DNA from: Winslowiella toletana | GTDB lineage: Bacteria; Pseudomonadota; Gammaproteobacteria; Enterobacterales; Enterobacteriaceae | NCBI RefSeq assembly: GCF_032164335.1 | Contig: NZ_CP134152.1 | Span: forward strand, 2,976,001 to 3,040,000 | DNA: 64,000 bases | Direction of reading: 5' to 3' | In this document: positions 53,521 to 63,487 of the stretch, one piece after another | Layout of the letters: each line of letters begins with the position of its first letter | Numbering within the stretch: position 1 is the first letter of the stretch | The notes under the pieces: generated by a model | The model's database searches: none | Told to the model about the DNA's origin: nothing | What the model saw: only the letters and a program-made list of their open reading frames with translations | Program-made: the position numbers and the translations under genes

Positions 53521-54039
53521 TCAGGGATGCTCCAGGCTGAACAGCAGGCAGTGTTCGGTCGCCTTCGCCATGTATTTCTTCACCGAGCTGACGGAAACCT
53601 GCAACCGCACGGCAATCACCGGATAGGTCAGCCCTTCCAGTTGCGACAGCAAAAATGCCTGACGCACCTTGGTTCCCAGCCCGTCGAGCATCGCATCGAT
53701 TTGTTGCAGAGTTTCCAGCAGGCACTGGCGCTGTTCCGGTGACGGTACATGCTCTTCCGGCAGCTGCGCCAGCATATCAATCCAGGCTCGCTCCAGCGCA
53801 TTGCGGCGAAAGAAATCCACCATCACCCTGCGGGCAACGGTACAGAGAAAGGGTTTCGGCTCGCGGATTTGCTGTACGCTGTCACCAGCAAGAATGCGCA
53901 TAAAGGTATCCTGCGCCAAATCATCGGCATCAAAACCTGAACCCAATTTGAACTCAAGCCAGTTTTTCAGCCAGCGATGATGCGAGCTGTATAAGCTCTC
54001 AAAAGCACGGGACGACGAGGCGGCAGCAAGTGTGGACAT
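53521..54039 (-). CDS. fecI: ECF sigma factor FecI
   Basis: A 172-aa ECF sigma factor that directs transcription of fecA when FecA binds ferric citrate. Region 2 is FESLYSSHHRWLKNWLEFKL and FDADDLAQDTFMRIL, region 4 the HTH LTYPVIAVRLQVSVSSVKKY. The ATG at 54039 gives nearly the E. coli length (173 aa). A Fur-like box lies upstream at 54086-54102. It probably forms a unit with fecR. Confidence 0.95.
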   Translation of the reverse strand: MSTLAAASSSRAFESLYSSHHRWLKNWLEFKLGSGFDADDLAQDTFMRILAGDSVQQIREPKPFLCTVARRVMVDFFRRNALERAWIDMLAQLPEEHVPSPEQRQCLLETLQQIDAMLDGLGTKVRQAFLLSQLEGLTYPVIAVRLQVSVSSVKKYMAKATEHCLLFSLEHP

Positions 54040-54085
54040 AGCAAGTTGGATCACCTGACCAGAGAAGGACAGGCGGATGATAGTT

Positions 54086-54102
54086 GATAATGGTTATCAT
54101 TA
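54086..54102. promoter_or_regulatory. Fur-like box upstream of fecI
   Basis: GATAATGGTTATCATTA matches the Fur consensus GATAATGATAATCATTATC closely. It lies 47 bp upstream of the fecI start and 84 bp before the divergent amn gene. Iron repression of fecIR is known in E. coli. Confidence 0.75.
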
Positions 54103-54189
54103 CAATATAGCGTTCAGTTTGCTGACGCGCCAAATGCTGAGCCTAAAACACAGTGATATACTCACGGAAAAAGCGCACAAGGAGAGGTT

Positions 54190-55632
54190 ATGAACGGTCT
54201 GACGGTTACAGAAGCACTGGATAAACTGGAAGCGATGTACGATGCCGCGGTCACTGCGCTGCGTGATGCCATTACCACTTACATTGCCGACGGTACGCTG
54301 CCAGATGCCGCGCAACGCGCCGCTGGCCTGTTTGTTTACCCACAAATTCGCGTCAGCTGGGAAGGCAGCTCCGCCGATCATCGCTTATCACGCGCCTTTG
54401 GTCGCTTTACTCGCCCAGGCTGTTACACCACCAGCATCACCCGCCCGGCGCTGTTTCGTGCTTACCTGCAGGAACAGCTGGAGATGCTGAGCGGCGAATA
54501 TCCGGTGACTCTTGAAGTGCAGCCATCGCAGCAGGAAATTCCGTTTCCCTATGTGATTGATGGTTCAGGGCTGGTGCTCGATCGCAGCATGAGCGCCGGC
54601 ATCGCCCGACACTTCCCGACCACTGAACTGTCACAGATTGGCGATGAAAATGCCGATGGCACCTTCCACCCTTCCGATACTTTACCCCTGTCCCATTTTG
54701 ATGCACTGCGAAGTGATTTCTCCCTTGCGCGCCTCAAACACTATACCGGCACGCCGGTCGAGCACTTTCAGTCCTGGGTGCTGTTTACTAATTATACCCG
54801 TTATGTCGATGAGTTTGTGCGCTGGGCCTGTGAACAGATTACCGATCCTGACTCACCGTATCAGGCGCTCTCCTGCGCCGGAAATATTGTCATCACCGCA
54901 GAGACCCGCGATCCGCAGCAGAGCATTTCCGATCTGGCATGGAAAAATCATCAGATGCCCGCCTGGCATCTGATTGCCGAACAGGGTCAGGGAATTACGC
55001 TGGTCAATATCGGCGTTGGCCCGTCGAATGCCAAGACCATTTGCGACCATCTGGCGGTATTACGACCGCATGCCTGGCTGATGATCGGCCACTGTGGCGG
55101 CCTGCGTGAAAGCCAGACCATTGGCGACTATGTGCTGGCGCACGCCTATCTGCGCGACGATCACGTGCTGGATGCGGTACTGCCGCCAGATATTCCGATT
55201 CCCAGTATTGCTGAAGTCCAGCGTGCGTTGTTTGACGCGACCAAAATGGTCAGCGCCATGCCGGGCGAAGAGGTAAAACAGTGGTTGCGTACCGGTACGG
55301 TGGTCACCACCGACGATCGCAACTGGGAATTGCGCTATTCGGCGTCGGCGCTGCGCTTTAACCTCAGCCGTGCGGTAGCGGTAGATATGGAAAGCGCCAC
55401 TATTGCAGCGCAGGGTTATCGCTTTCGCGTGCCTTATGGCACGCTGCTGTGCGTTTCAGATAAACCGTTGCACGGTGAAATCAAACTGCCCGGCCAGGCC
55501 AACCGATTTTACGAGGGCGCGATCTCGGAACATCTGCAAATCGGTATTTGTGCGATCGATCTGCTGCGTGCCGAAGGCGATCGTCTGCATTCGCGTAAAC
55601 TGCGAACCTTTAACGAACCACCGTTCCGTTAA
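54190..55632 (+). CDS. amn: AMP nucleosidase
   Basis: A 480-aa enzyme that hydrolyses AMP to adenine and ribose 5-phosphate. It has the N-terminal AMN-specific domain (about residues 1-170) and the C-terminal nucleoside-phosphorylase domain with LVNIGVGPSNAKTICDHLAV, MIGHCGGLRESQTIGDYVLA and the catalytic VAVDMESATIAAQGYRF. Length is close to E. coli Amn (484 aa). It is divergent from fecI; in E. coli amn also lies near yeeO and tRNA-Asn genes. Confidence 0.96.
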   Translation: MNGLTVTEALDKLEAMYDAAVTALRDAITTYIADGTLPDAAQRAAGLFVYPQIRVSWEGSSADHRLSRAFGRFTRPGCYTTSITRPALFRAYLQEQLEMLSGEYPVTLEVQPSQQEIPFPYVIDGSGLVLDRSMSAGIARHFPTTELSQIGDENADGTFHPSDTLPLSHFDALRSDFSLARLKHYTGTPVEHFQSWVLFTNYTRYVDEFVRWACEQITDPDSPYQALSCAGNIVITAETRDPQQSISDLAWKNHQMPAWHLIAEQGQGITLVNIGVGPSNAKTICDHLAVLRPHAWLMIGHCGGLRESQTIGDYVLAHAYLRDDHVLDAVLPPDIPIPSIAEVQRALFDATKMVSAMPGEEVKQWLRTGTVVTTDDRNWELRYSASALRFNLSRAVAVDMESATIAAQGYRFRVPYGTLLCVSDKPLHGEIKLPGQANRFYEGAISEHLQIGICAIDLLRAEGDRLHSRKLRTFNEPPFR

Positions 55633-55687
55633 GATGTCGGGAGTCGCAGGCGGCTCCCGACAATTTACCCGGCGCAAACTGCCGTCA

Positions 55688-57859
55688 TTACCAGCTGTAG
55701 CTTGCCGATGCGACAATACTGCGACCGCTGCCGTAGAAGCAGGCCGAGGTATTACTACAGGATGCGACGTAATGTTTATCGCTGAGGTTATTCACATTCA
55801 GCTGTAATGTGGTGCCCTTCAACGCTGGCGAGAGCGCGCCTAACTGATACTTTGCCATCGCGTCATACAGCGTGTAATGCGCCACCTTAAATCCACCTTC
55901 GGAGTCACCCGGAGTCGTGCCGGTGTAGCGCACGCCGGTTCCCAGCGTCAGCCCGTTCAACACACCATCCAGGAAACTATAGCTGCCCCAGGCCGACGCC
56001 GCATGACGTGGAATTGAAGCAATCGCCTGCCCTTCCTGCTGGCGATTACTGCTCGATTTCGTCACCGCATCGGTATACGTATAAGCTGCCATCAGCGCGA
56101 TTTCAGGCGTCAGCTGACTGTGCAGCTCGGTTTCAACACCCTGCGATTTCACCTTGCCAATTTGCTCGAAATAACCGATTTCACTGTTGTACTGGCTGAT
56201 ATTTTTCTGCGTGAGATCAAATGCGGTGACGGTCAGCATCGTGTCGTAGCCCTGAGGCTGGAACTTCACACCGACTTCCGTCTGCTCGCCGGTGGTTGGC
56301 GCAAACGGATCGCTGCCGGGCGCACCAACCGTCAGGTTAGGTTCAAACGAGGTGCTGTAGCTGATATACGGCGACAGACCATTATCAAACGCATACAACA
56401 GTCCGGCACGTCCAGTCAGCTTGCTGTCATTTTGCTGTTGGCTGGAATTATCGGTACGATCCTGGGTACGCACTTCTGACCAGTCATTACGGCCCGACAG
56501 CAGCAGATTCCACTGATTCCACTCCAGCTGGTCCTGTAAATAAACACCGAGCTGATCGAGTTTTTTACGGCTGCTGCTGGCAAGGCTAAACTGACTTTCA
56601 TCAATGCTGATACGTGTGGGCCTGGCCCAGTCAAGATTATATTTATCGCTGCTGTCGCGCCACAACTTACTGTCGATATCACTCCACTTATAGTCCAGAC
56701 CGGCCAGTAGCGTATGCTTCACCGCGCCGCTATCAAACAGCGCTTTTAACTGGTTATCGATACCCAGTTCTTTTGACTCAATTTTATCATGCTGTGGACG
56801 ACGACCTATGGTCGTCGGTGCGCCGCTGATTCCGCTGGTGAACACCAGATATCTGTAAGATTCGCTCATGCTGCTAAAACGGAAATTCTGCTGGAATGAC
56901 AGCGCCTCATTGATGTTATGCTCGAAAATATAACCTATTGAGGTTTGTTCACGCTTTGCCTGATTGAAGCCCGGATCGCTGACATTAAAGTCATAAGGAA
57001 TATAGCTGCCATTGCCCGGCACCACCGTACCGACATACGGCAGGAAATTGCGATAACCGGCCTTTGGCTCATTGATATAACTGGTCAGCAGCGTGAAGCT
57101 GGTATCCTCATTCGGTAACCAGGTCATCGCCGGAGCAATCGCCATCCGCTGCTGTTTGTTATCTTTAACGAACTCATGACGAGTACTGGCGATACCATTC
57201 AACCGATAAAACAGCGTGTAGTCATCATTCAGCGCACCACCGAAATCAAACGCCGCTTCAGCCAAATGCTGATTACCACTGCTGAACTGTACTTTGTGAA
57301 TACTTTCTGCTGTCGGGCGCTTGCTGGTCATGCTGATCAGCCCACCGGGATTAACCTGGCCATACAGCACCGAAGCCGGGCCGTGCACCATCTCTACCCG
57401 CTCCAGTAACCAGGGGTCGATCTGCCCGGCAGCGCCCTGCTGACCGGATAATCCGTAGCTCAGTCCATCAAGAAACTTCGGCGCATAGCGAAAGCCACGG
57501 CTGATCACTTCATCATTACGATTAGAGTTGCCACGGTAGTTAGTCAGCACGCCGCTGGTATAGCTCAGTGCATCCGCTACCGACGGTGCTGCCTGATCGT
57601 CCATCTGCTGTCGCGTAATCACTGAAATTGACTGCGGCGTTTTTCTCAGTGCCGTCGGCACTTTGGTGCCGGAAGCACTCTCTTTCGCCACGATACCGGT
57701 TAGCGGTGCAGTCACACTCTCCCCGCTCTCCGCCGTAACGGTCAGGGTGTTTTCGCTGGCTGCCATCGCTTGCGTCAGAGGCATAACCAGCAAGGTTGAC
57801 GTCAGCAATACTCTGATTGCCGGTTCTTTGACTGGCTGTTTTTTATTGATGTCGGACAT
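55688..57859 (-). CDS. TonB-dependent siderophore receptor, FhuA/FoxA-type group
   Basis: A 723-aa outer-membrane receptor of the TonB-siderophore receptor family. It has a signal peptide (ending AMAA), TonB box NTLTVTA, plug segments [36 protein letters not shown] and [10 protein letters not shown], and a barrel ending in SYSW with terminal Trp. It is not FepA-like. The ATG at 57859 is preceded by ACAGGGATC; a GTG 7 codons earlier is also in frame. A Fur-like box lies upstream and the divergent fes gene suggests a catecholate or fes-sensitive siderophore as ligand; this is inference. Confidence 0.9.
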   Translation of the reverse strand: MSDINKKQPVKEPAIRVLLTSTLLVMPLTQAMAASENTLTVTAESGESVTAPLTGIVAKESASGTKVPTALRKTPQSISVITRQQMDDQAAPSVADALSYTSGVLTNYRGNSNRNDEVISRGFRYAPKFLDGLSYGLSGQQGAAGQIDPWLLERVEMVHGPASVLYGQVNPGGLISMTSKRPTAESIHKVQFSSGNQHLAEAAFDFGGALNDDYTLFYRLNGIASTRHEFVKDNKQQRMAIAPAMTWLPNEDTSFTLLTSYINEPKAGYRNFLPYVGTVVPGNGSYIPYDFNVSDPGFNQAKREQTSIGYIFEHNINEALSFQQNFRFSSMSESYRYLVFTSGISGAPTTIGRRPQHDKIESKELGIDNQLKALFDSGAVKHTLLAGLDYKWSDIDSKLWRDSSDKYNLDWARPTRISIDESQFSLASSSRKKLDQLGVYLQDQLEWNQWNLLLSGRNDWSEVRTQDRTDNSSQQQNDSKLTGRAGLLYAFDNGLSPYISYSTSFEPNLTVGAPGSDPFAPTTGEQTEVGVKFQPQGYDTMLTVTAFDLTQKNISQYNSEIGYFEQIGKVKSQGVETELHSQLTPEIALMAAYTYTDAVTKSSSNRQQEGQAIASIPRHAASAWGSYSFLDGVLNGLTLGTGVRYTGTTPGDSEGGFKVAHYTLYDAMAKYQLGALSPALKGTTLQLNVNNLSDKHYVASCSNTSACFYGSGRSIVASASYSW

Positions 57860-57970
57860 GAAGGTGATCCCTGTCAGCACTGCCTGATGAAAATACCCAG
57901 TTTTATTGATAACCCCTTGCCATAGAGGGAAAATATCCGCTCAGTTGAGGTCGGCGCCGATGCTATTGCA

Positions 57971-57989
57971 AATGAAAATAATTCTCAAT
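57971..57989. promoter_or_regulatory. Fur-like box between receptor and fes
   Basis: AATGAAAATAATTCTCAAT resembles the Fur consensus with its central ATAAT core and lies in the 210-bp divergent promoter region of the siderophore receptor and fes. Confidence 0.6.
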
Positions 57990-58069
57990 GACATTTGCAT
58001 TAGTAGTTCTTAAGATAGAGGTTATCAACGACTTGTCAGGTTTTTTGACGCACGATAACGGAGGAAAAG

Positions 58070-59398
58070 GTGAGTATTAATCCGAAAAAATCACTGGCCG
58101 GGCAGCAGCCCGAGGGCACAGCCGCGGGCTTTTTAACTGCGGCGGATGCCGGCCAGCCGCAGTGGTGGCAAAAATTATCGCAACTGGGCACACCGCTAAT
58201 TGAACCGGCAGGTAACAATCAAGTAAAAATGAACTATTTCTGGCGCGATCCAGCCGGAACAGAACAGCACTCCGCCATCGTACGGGTCTATATTGATATC
58301 AATGGCATAACCGACCATCACAGTCGCGAGCCGCAAAGCTTACAACGGCTGGCCGGAACCGACATCTGGCACGGATCAGCCACGGTTGATGCGCGCTGGC
58401 GCGGCAGTTACAGCCTGATACCGATCGTTACCAGCCAACTGCCGCCTGTTTTCAGCCGCGACGATAGTATCGCCAGCCAACAGCAGCGCGAATGGTGGAT
58501 ATCCTTGTTTCCACTGGCGATTGCCGACCCGCTTAATCCGCTGCGCAATCATTTTAACAGCCGTCGCCAGCCGCTCTCTGCCGCACATATGCCCGACGCT
58601 CCGCGACAAAGCGGCTGGCTGGCGTGGGATCACAATCGTGAAGCACCGATCGATTCCGATCGCCTGCAGCAATTTAACTGGCTAAGCACGCTGCTCGATA
58701 ATCAGCGCCGCATCTGGTTGTATACCAGCGGTGATACCTCACAGCCTGCTACGCGACCGCTGGTAATTTTGCTCGACGGGCAAAACTGGGCACAAAATAT
58801 CCCGCTGTTTTCGGTGCTGGAACAGCAGACTGCCGCAGGCCTGCTGCCCGCGGCCTGCTGGGTATTTATCGATGTGATTGATATGGACCACCGTGAGCAG
58901 GAATTGCCCTGTAACCAACAGTTCTGGCAGGCAATCCAGCAGGAGTTGCTGCCGGAGGTCAGGCGGCGGGAGGATTTCAGCGATGACCCACAACGCACGG
59001 TCGTAGCCGGTCAAAGCTACGGCGGGCTGGCAGCGATGTATGCGGGTCTGCACTGGCCGCAACGCTTTGGTCGGGTGCTCAGCCAGTCAGGATCGTTCTG
59101 GTGGCCGGAAGTGAAATTTATCACCCAACCGGCGCAACGCGGCAGTTACCAGCCTGGCTGGCTGATTGGACAGGTCGCAGAGAATTATGTGGCAGAAGCC
59201 CCACTGACCATTTTCCTCGAGTATGGCGACCGCGAAGAGACAATCGGCTTTGTAAATCAGCAGATGCTGCAAGCATTAAGCGCCACCGGACATCGTATTA
59301 TACAGCGCGAATTTATCGGCGGTCATGACTCACTCTGCTGGCGCGGCGGCCTGCTGGATGGACTCCAGCTGTTGCTGAGCGAAGATCGGGCGAAGTAG
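58070..59398 (+). CDS. fes: Enterobactin esterase Fes
   Basis: A 442-aa cytoplasmic trilactone esterase that releases iron from ferric enterobactin. The N-terminal Fes domain contains VKMNYFWRDPAGTEQHSAIV-like sequence; the C-terminal alpha/beta hydrolase has the nucleophile in AGQSYGGLAAMY (Ser) and the histidine in GGHDSLCWRGGL. It starts at GTG 58070 after GGAGGAAAAG. It is divergent from the receptor and converges on fepC. No ent biosynthesis genes are in view, so it may serve scavenged siderophore. Confidence 0.93.
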   Translation: MSINPKKSLAGQQPEGTAAGFLTAADAGQPQWWQKLSQLGTPLIEPAGNNQVKMNYFWRDPAGTEQHSAIVRVYIDINGITDHHSREPQSLQRLAGTDIWHGSATVDARWRGSYSLIPIVTSQLPPVFSRDDSIASQQQREWWISLFPLAIADPLNPLRNHFNSRRQPLSAAHMPDAPRQSGWLAWDHNREAPIDSDRLQQFNWLSTLLDNQRRIWLYTSGDTSQPATRPLVILLDGQNWAQNIPLFSVLEQQTAAGLLPAACWVFIDVIDMDHREQELPCNQQFWQAIQQELLPEVRRREDFSDDPQRTVVAGQSYGGLAAMYAGLHWPQRFGRVLSQSGSFWWPEVKFITQPAQRGSYQPGWLIGQVAENYVAEAPLTIFLEYGDREETIGFVNQQMLQALSATGHRIIQREFIGGHDSLCWRGGLLDGLQLLLSEDRAK

Positions 59399-59419
59399 CC
59401 ATCTTTCCCCACCTCCCGG

Positions 59420-60235
59420 TCAGACGGGCGAAGGGCAGTGAAAACGTCCGCAGGGAATAATCAGCGGCGTATGTGAGACCGGATCGTCGATGATGATGCA
59501 GGCCATGCCGAACACTCGCTCCACCAGTTCAGCGCTGACGATCTCTGCCGGTTTGCCCTGCGCGACGATCTCGCCGCTGTGCATCACAATTAAGTGGTCA
59601 GCATAACGGCAGGCCTGATTCAGATCGTGCAGTACCGCAATCAGCGTCTGGCCTGATTGCTGATTCAGCTCACGAAACAGATCCAGCAGCTCGATTTGAT
59701 GAGCAATATCCAGCCAGGTGGTGGGTTCATCCAGTAACAGCAGCGGTGTCTGCTGCGCCAGCACCATCGCCACCCAGGCCCGCTGCCGCTGGCCGCCTGA
59801 CAGCTCATCCACGCTGCGTTCCGCCAACCTTTCCACACTGGTGGCGCGCATTGCCATATTTACCGCCTGCCGATCCGCTTCACTCCACTGCTTTAGCAGG
59901 CTCTGATGCGGATAACGACCGCGCGCCACCAGCTCCGCCACGCTAATCCCTTCCGGCACGATGGCATGTTGCGGCAGCAGACCAAGCTGACGCGCCAGCG
60001 CTTTGGTCCCCAACTGATGAATATCTTTGCCATCAAGCAGCACCCGGCCTGCCCGTGGCTTCAGCAGACGACAGAGCGCACGCAACAGCGTCGACTTGCC
60101 GCAGGCGTTAGGGCCGATAATTACCGTAAACTGATTATCGGGAATAGTGACACTCAGCTCGCTGGCTATCACTTTTTGTTCATACGCCAGCGTCAGTTGC
60201 GCGGCCTGCAAACGGCTGTTAGCCAAAGGTTTCAT
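59420..60235 (-). CDS. fepC: Ferric enterobactin ABC transporter ATPase FepC
   Basis: A 271-aa ABC ATPase very similar to E. coli FepC. Walker A is GPNACGKSTLLRALCRL, the signature LSGGQRQRAWVAMVLAQ and Walker B LLLLDEPTTWLDIAHQ; the segment VLHDLNQACRYADHLI and the terminal IIDDPVSHTPLIIP are shared with FepC. It energises import of the ferric siderophore across the inner membrane. It is the last gene of fepBDGC on this strand, 2 bp after fepG. Confidence 0.95.
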   Translation of the reverse strand: MKPLANSRLQAAQLTLAYEQKVIASELSVTIPDNQFTVIIGPNACGKSTLLRALCRLLKPRAGRVLLDGKDIHQLGTKALARQLGLLPQHAIVPEGISVAELVARGRYPHQSLLKQWSEADRQAVNMAMRATSVERLAERSVDELSGGQRQRAWVAMVLAQQTPLLLLDEPTTWLDIAHQIELLDLFRELNQQSGQTLIAVLHDLNQACRYADHLIVMHSGEIVAQGKPAEIVSAELVERVFGMACIIIDDPVSHTPLIIPCGRFHCPSPV

Positions 60236-60237
60236 AT

Positions 60238-61272
60238 TTAGCGACGGGCCTCACGAATCAGCAACCAAATCAGATACAGTCCACCAATACTGACGGTCAC
60301 CGCTCCTGTCGGCAGCTGCACGCCGTCGAAGCTGTGTTGTGCCGTCAGGTCGGCAGCCAAAAGTAACAGTGCGCCAGTAGTAGCAGCGGTAAACAGCGGT
60401 ATCGAACTGGCGCGCGTCAGGCGACGGGCAATTTGCGGCGCGGCCAGTGCAATAAAGGAGATCGGCCCGGTGCTGGCGGTTGCTACCGCGGTCAGAATAA
60501 TGCCAGACAGCATTAGCCACAGGCGGCTGGCTTCGACATTCACTCCCAGTGCACGCGCACTGTCATCGCCCATTTCCATCAGCTGCATCTGCTTACCGAT
60601 CATCAGCACCGCCAGCAGCGTAACGGGAATGCAAATCAGCGCCGGTTGCGCTTTTGCCCAGGTCATGCCGTTTAACGAACCCGCTCCCCACAGCGCGGCA
60701 TTCATGGCGCTCTCCAGCGAGCCGGTAACGATCAGCCAGGTGTTAAACGCCGACAGCAGCGCAGCGACCCCGAGACCAACAATAATCAGACGGAATCCAG
60801 CGATGCCGTCGCGCCACGCCAGCAGATAAACCAGCGCGGCAGCCGCGATACCGCCTACCAGTGCACCGCTGGCAATTTGATAGTCACTGCCGTTCAGCAG
60901 GATAATTGTTACCAGCGCACCGGTATAAGCGCCGGTATTGAAGCCCACCACATCCGGGCTACCGAGCGGATTACGAATTACCGACTGAAAAATCGCTCCA
61001 CTCACGCCCAGACCTGCGCCCAGCAACAGCGCCATCACAATGCGCGGCGCGCGCCATTGAGTCACCACGGTCACCAAACCGCGTGCGCCCTCCCCGTGCA
61101 GCGCCTGCCACACCTGTAGCGGCGACAGATGTAAGCTACCGTAGCACAGCGCAAATCCCGCCAACAGTAACGCCATCGTTAACAGTACGCCGTTGATCAG
61201 CAGCACGCGTAACGACATTTTGGTATTGATCAAGCCGCAGGCATTGCCCAACTGCAGTGTTCTGGCTGGCAC
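60238..61272 (-). CDS. fepG: Ferric enterobactin permease FepG
   Basis: A 344-aa FecCD-family permease with about nine spans. VVTQWRAPRIVMALLLGAGL, GAIFQSVIRNPLGSPDVVGF, WGAGSLNGMTWAKAQP and LEMGDDSARALGVNVE follow E. coli FepG. It starts at GTG 61272 with AAGGAGAA upstream; a Met 19 codons inside (MSLRVLL) is an alternative nearer the E. coli length (330 aa). It pairs with FepD. Confidence 0.94.
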   Translation of the reverse strand: MPARTLQLGNACGLINTKMSLRVLLINGVLLTMALLLAGFALCYGSLHLSPLQVWQALHGEGARGLVTVVTQWRAPRIVMALLLGAGLGVSGAIFQSVIRNPLGSPDVVGFNTGAYTGALVTIILLNGSDYQIASGALVGGIAAAALVYLLAWRDGIAGFRLIIVGLGVAALLSAFNTWLIVTGSLESAMNAALWGAGSLNGMTWAKAQPALICIPVTLLAVLMIGKQMQLMEMGDDSARALGVNVEASRLWLMLSGIILTAVATASTGPISFIALAAPQIARRLTRASSIPLFTAATTGALLLLAADLTAQHSFDGVQLPTGAVTVSIGGLYLIWLLIREARR

Positions 61273-61282
61273 CCGGTTCTCC

Positions 61283-62278
61283 TTAATGTTTACGCTGTCG
61301 CACCAGCCAAATCAGCACCGGTGCGCCAATAAAGGCAGTGACTATCGATACCCGTAGCTCGCCCGGCACCAGCAGACGACCGACGATATCCGCCAGCAGC
61401 AGCAGTATTGGCGCCATCAGCAGTGAAGCAGCCAGCACCCAGCGTTGATCTGAACCAACCCACCAACGGGCCACGTGCGGCACCATCAGGCCGACAAAGC
61501 CAATCGGCCCGACCAGCGCGGTGGCAGAACCACACATCAGCATCACTGCCAGTACCGCCAGCAGGCGCACCAGCAGCACCTGCGTACCCAGTGCCGCCGC
61601 CATCTCTTCGCCCATACTCAGGCTGTTGTGCGCCCGCGCCGACAGCAGCGCCAGCAGACAGCCGCCGATTATTGCCGGAGCAACAAAAGCCATATTGCTT
61701 AATGAACGGATATCCAGCGTTCCGGCTTGCCAGATACGCATCTGATCGAAGGTTTGCGGATTCAGCAGCGCCAGCGAGGAGGTCATACCGGCCAGTACCG
61801 CGCTGAGCGCGACGCCGGCTAAGGTCAGCCGCACCGGATTAACGCGCCCGCTAGCGAAAGAACCAATCAGCCAGACGGCAACACTGGCTATCAGCGCCCC
61901 GCTCCACGCCAGGCTCAGCCATCCCAGTATGCCGCTGACACCAAACAGACTGATGCCGACCGCAATAGCAAAACCGGCCCCGGCATTGACTCCCAAAATT
62001 CCCGGGTCGGCCAGCGGATTGCGGGTTAGCGCCTGTATTATCGCCCCGGCCCCGCCCAGCGCCACACCGGCCAAAATCCCGGCGAGAGTCCGTGGCAGTC
62101 GCGACTGCATTACGATCACGCTATTTGCATTGTCCAGCTGGCCACTCAGACTGTGCCAGACATCCAGCGGCGCGATAGTTTTCGCGCCCACCAGTAAGCT
62201 CAGCAAGCTAATGACAATAAATAACAGCAGCAGGCCGCCTAAAATCGTCAGCTGACGGCGCGTGTTACGGGTGGACAA
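61283..62278 (-). CDS. fepD: Ferric enterobactin permease FepD
   Basis: A 331-aa FecCD-family permease. [40 protein letters not shown] and [20 protein letters not shown] are diagnostic of the first permease of siderophore importers. It overlaps fepB by 14 bp and lies 10 bp before fepG. Together with FepG and FepC it makes the inner-membrane importer. Confidence 0.94.
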   Translation of the reverse strand: MSTRNTRRQLTILGGLLLLFIVISLLSLLVGAKTIAPLDVWHSLSGQLDNANSVIVMQSRLPRTLAGILAGVALGGAGAIIQALTRNPLADPGILGVNAGAGFAIAVGISLFGVSGILGWLSLAWSGALIASVAVWLIGSFASGRVNPVRLTLAGVALSAVLAGMTSSLALLNPQTFDQMRIWQAGTLDIRSLSNMAFVAPAIIGGCLLALLSARAHNSLSMGEEMAAALGTQVLLVRLLAVLAVMLMCGSATALVGPIGFVGLMVPHVARWWVGSDQRWVLAASLLMAPILLLLADIVGRLLVPGELRVSIVTAFIGAPVLIWLVRQRKH

Positions 62279-63272
62279 AATGTCGCTCGATGCTGTTTAA
62301 CATATTGCTGGCACTGTAATAATCGAGACGAAACGTATCCGGCCCCATGGCGTATACCCGTTGCTGCTGTATCGCGTCCAGATGCTGCAGGAATGGATTA
62401 GCGCTGACTTCTTGTACCGTGTGGTCGTCAGCGGAGAACAACAACAGCGTGTTGCCATTTAGTCCACTGGCCATATTTTCCCCGGACAGCTGGATAATAT
62501 CGTTACGTTTTCCCATGCTGGTTTGCGGAGTGACGGTGTCGGGCAGCGTGGCAAGGGTAAAGCCTAACTGCGCTAATAATTTTCCCTGCGCAGAAGCAGC
62601 GGTCCACAGATTGAGGCCCCGGCCATCCTGGTAGTAAACCAGTGCCGACACCGGCTGCGGCGGCAGAATAATAGCCTGTTTTATTGCCGCAACCCGCTGA
62701 GTGAAGCCGTCAATCCGGCGCTGGGCCTCAGCTTCATGACCGGTGCCCTTCCCCAGTAGCTGCGCCAGCTGTTGCCAGCTTTTATCGCCGTAATCAATCA
62801 CCAGCGTCGGGGCAATAGTTGAGAGCTGATCGTAGAGTTTCAGCGCCGAGTCACCGCCGGTAGCGGCAATCACGATGAGATCCGGCTCTTCAGCAGCCAC
62901 CGCTTCCGCGTTGGGTTCGGTGATATAGAGAGATTTCAGATGACGCGCTCTGGCTTCCTCACTCCACTGGGTGAAAAAACCCTGCTCATCAGACACCGTG
63001 CTGTTACGGCTGGTAGCACCGGAAGCGATAACTGGCGCATCAATTGCCAGCAGCGTACCGGTCAGCGTCACGCTGGTTGAGACAATGCGCTGCGGCGGAT
63101 GCTCCAGCGTCACCGGCCCTCTGGCAGTATCCAGCATGCGCGGCCAGTCGCTTTGCGCGGCGTCTGACGTCACAGATGGCGAGGAATCCGTCTGGCTGAA
63201 ATCACAGCCAGACAAAGTAAACAGCAACGGCAAGGCTAACCACCGCGAGATTCTGGATAACGACGTTTTCAT
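62265..63272 (-). CDS. fepB: Ferric enterobactin-binding protein FepB, predicted lipoprotein
   Basis: A 335-aa substrate-binding protein. [40 protein letters not shown] and [20 protein letters not shown] agree closely with E. coli FepB. Unlike E. coli FepB, the N-terminus has a lipobox, LSGC with Cys23, followed by Asp24, the classical signal for retention in the inner membrane. A Ser/Asp-rich linker follows. A Fur-like box lies 20 bp upstream of the start. Confidence 0.94.
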   Translation of the reverse strand: MKTSLSRISRWLALPLLFTLSGCDFSQTDSSPSVTSDAAQSDWPRMLDTARGPVTLEHPPQRIVSTSVTLTGTLLAIDAPVIASGATSRNSTVSDEQGFFTQWSEEARARHLKSLYITEPNAEAVAAEEPDLIVIAATGGDSALKLYDQLSTIAPTLVIDYGDKSWQQLAQLLGKGTGHEAEAQRRIDGFTQRVAAIKQAIILPPQPVSALVYYQDGRGLNLWTAASAQGKLLAQLGFTLATLPDTVTPQTSMGKRNDIIQLSGENMASGLNGNTLLLFSADDHTVQEVSANPFLQHLDAIQQQRVYAMGPDTFRLDYYSASNMLNSIERHFVHP

Positions 63273-63292
63273 TTATTAGCAAAATTTATGTA

Positions 63293-63311
63293 AATGCGTA
63301 TCATTATCATA
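63293..63311. promoter_or_regulatory. Fur-like box upstream of fepB
   Basis: AATGCGTATCATTATCATA fits the Fur consensus core (ATCATTATCAT) and lies about 20 bp upstream of the fepB start, where it would repress fepBDGC when iron is plentiful. Confidence 0.7.
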
Positions 63312-63487
63312 CCGATAATCAGCCTCAATGGAAACGTGTTTACCGCCCTCAGCGGTCTGACCGGAAGTTATGCAAGCGAACTAAGCGGACTTTTCGTGCT
63401 CTGACTGATAAATAGATTGATAATTACTCTCTCCTTAACCATCCTTAAATCACTCACCCTGAATTCTCTTATCTCGCTGGTACTCAC

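Noticed and set aside
59420..63272. Displaced fecBCDE
   Set aside because: Sequence of the ATPase, permeases and binding protein follows FepC, FepG, FepD and FepB closely, and fes lies beside them.
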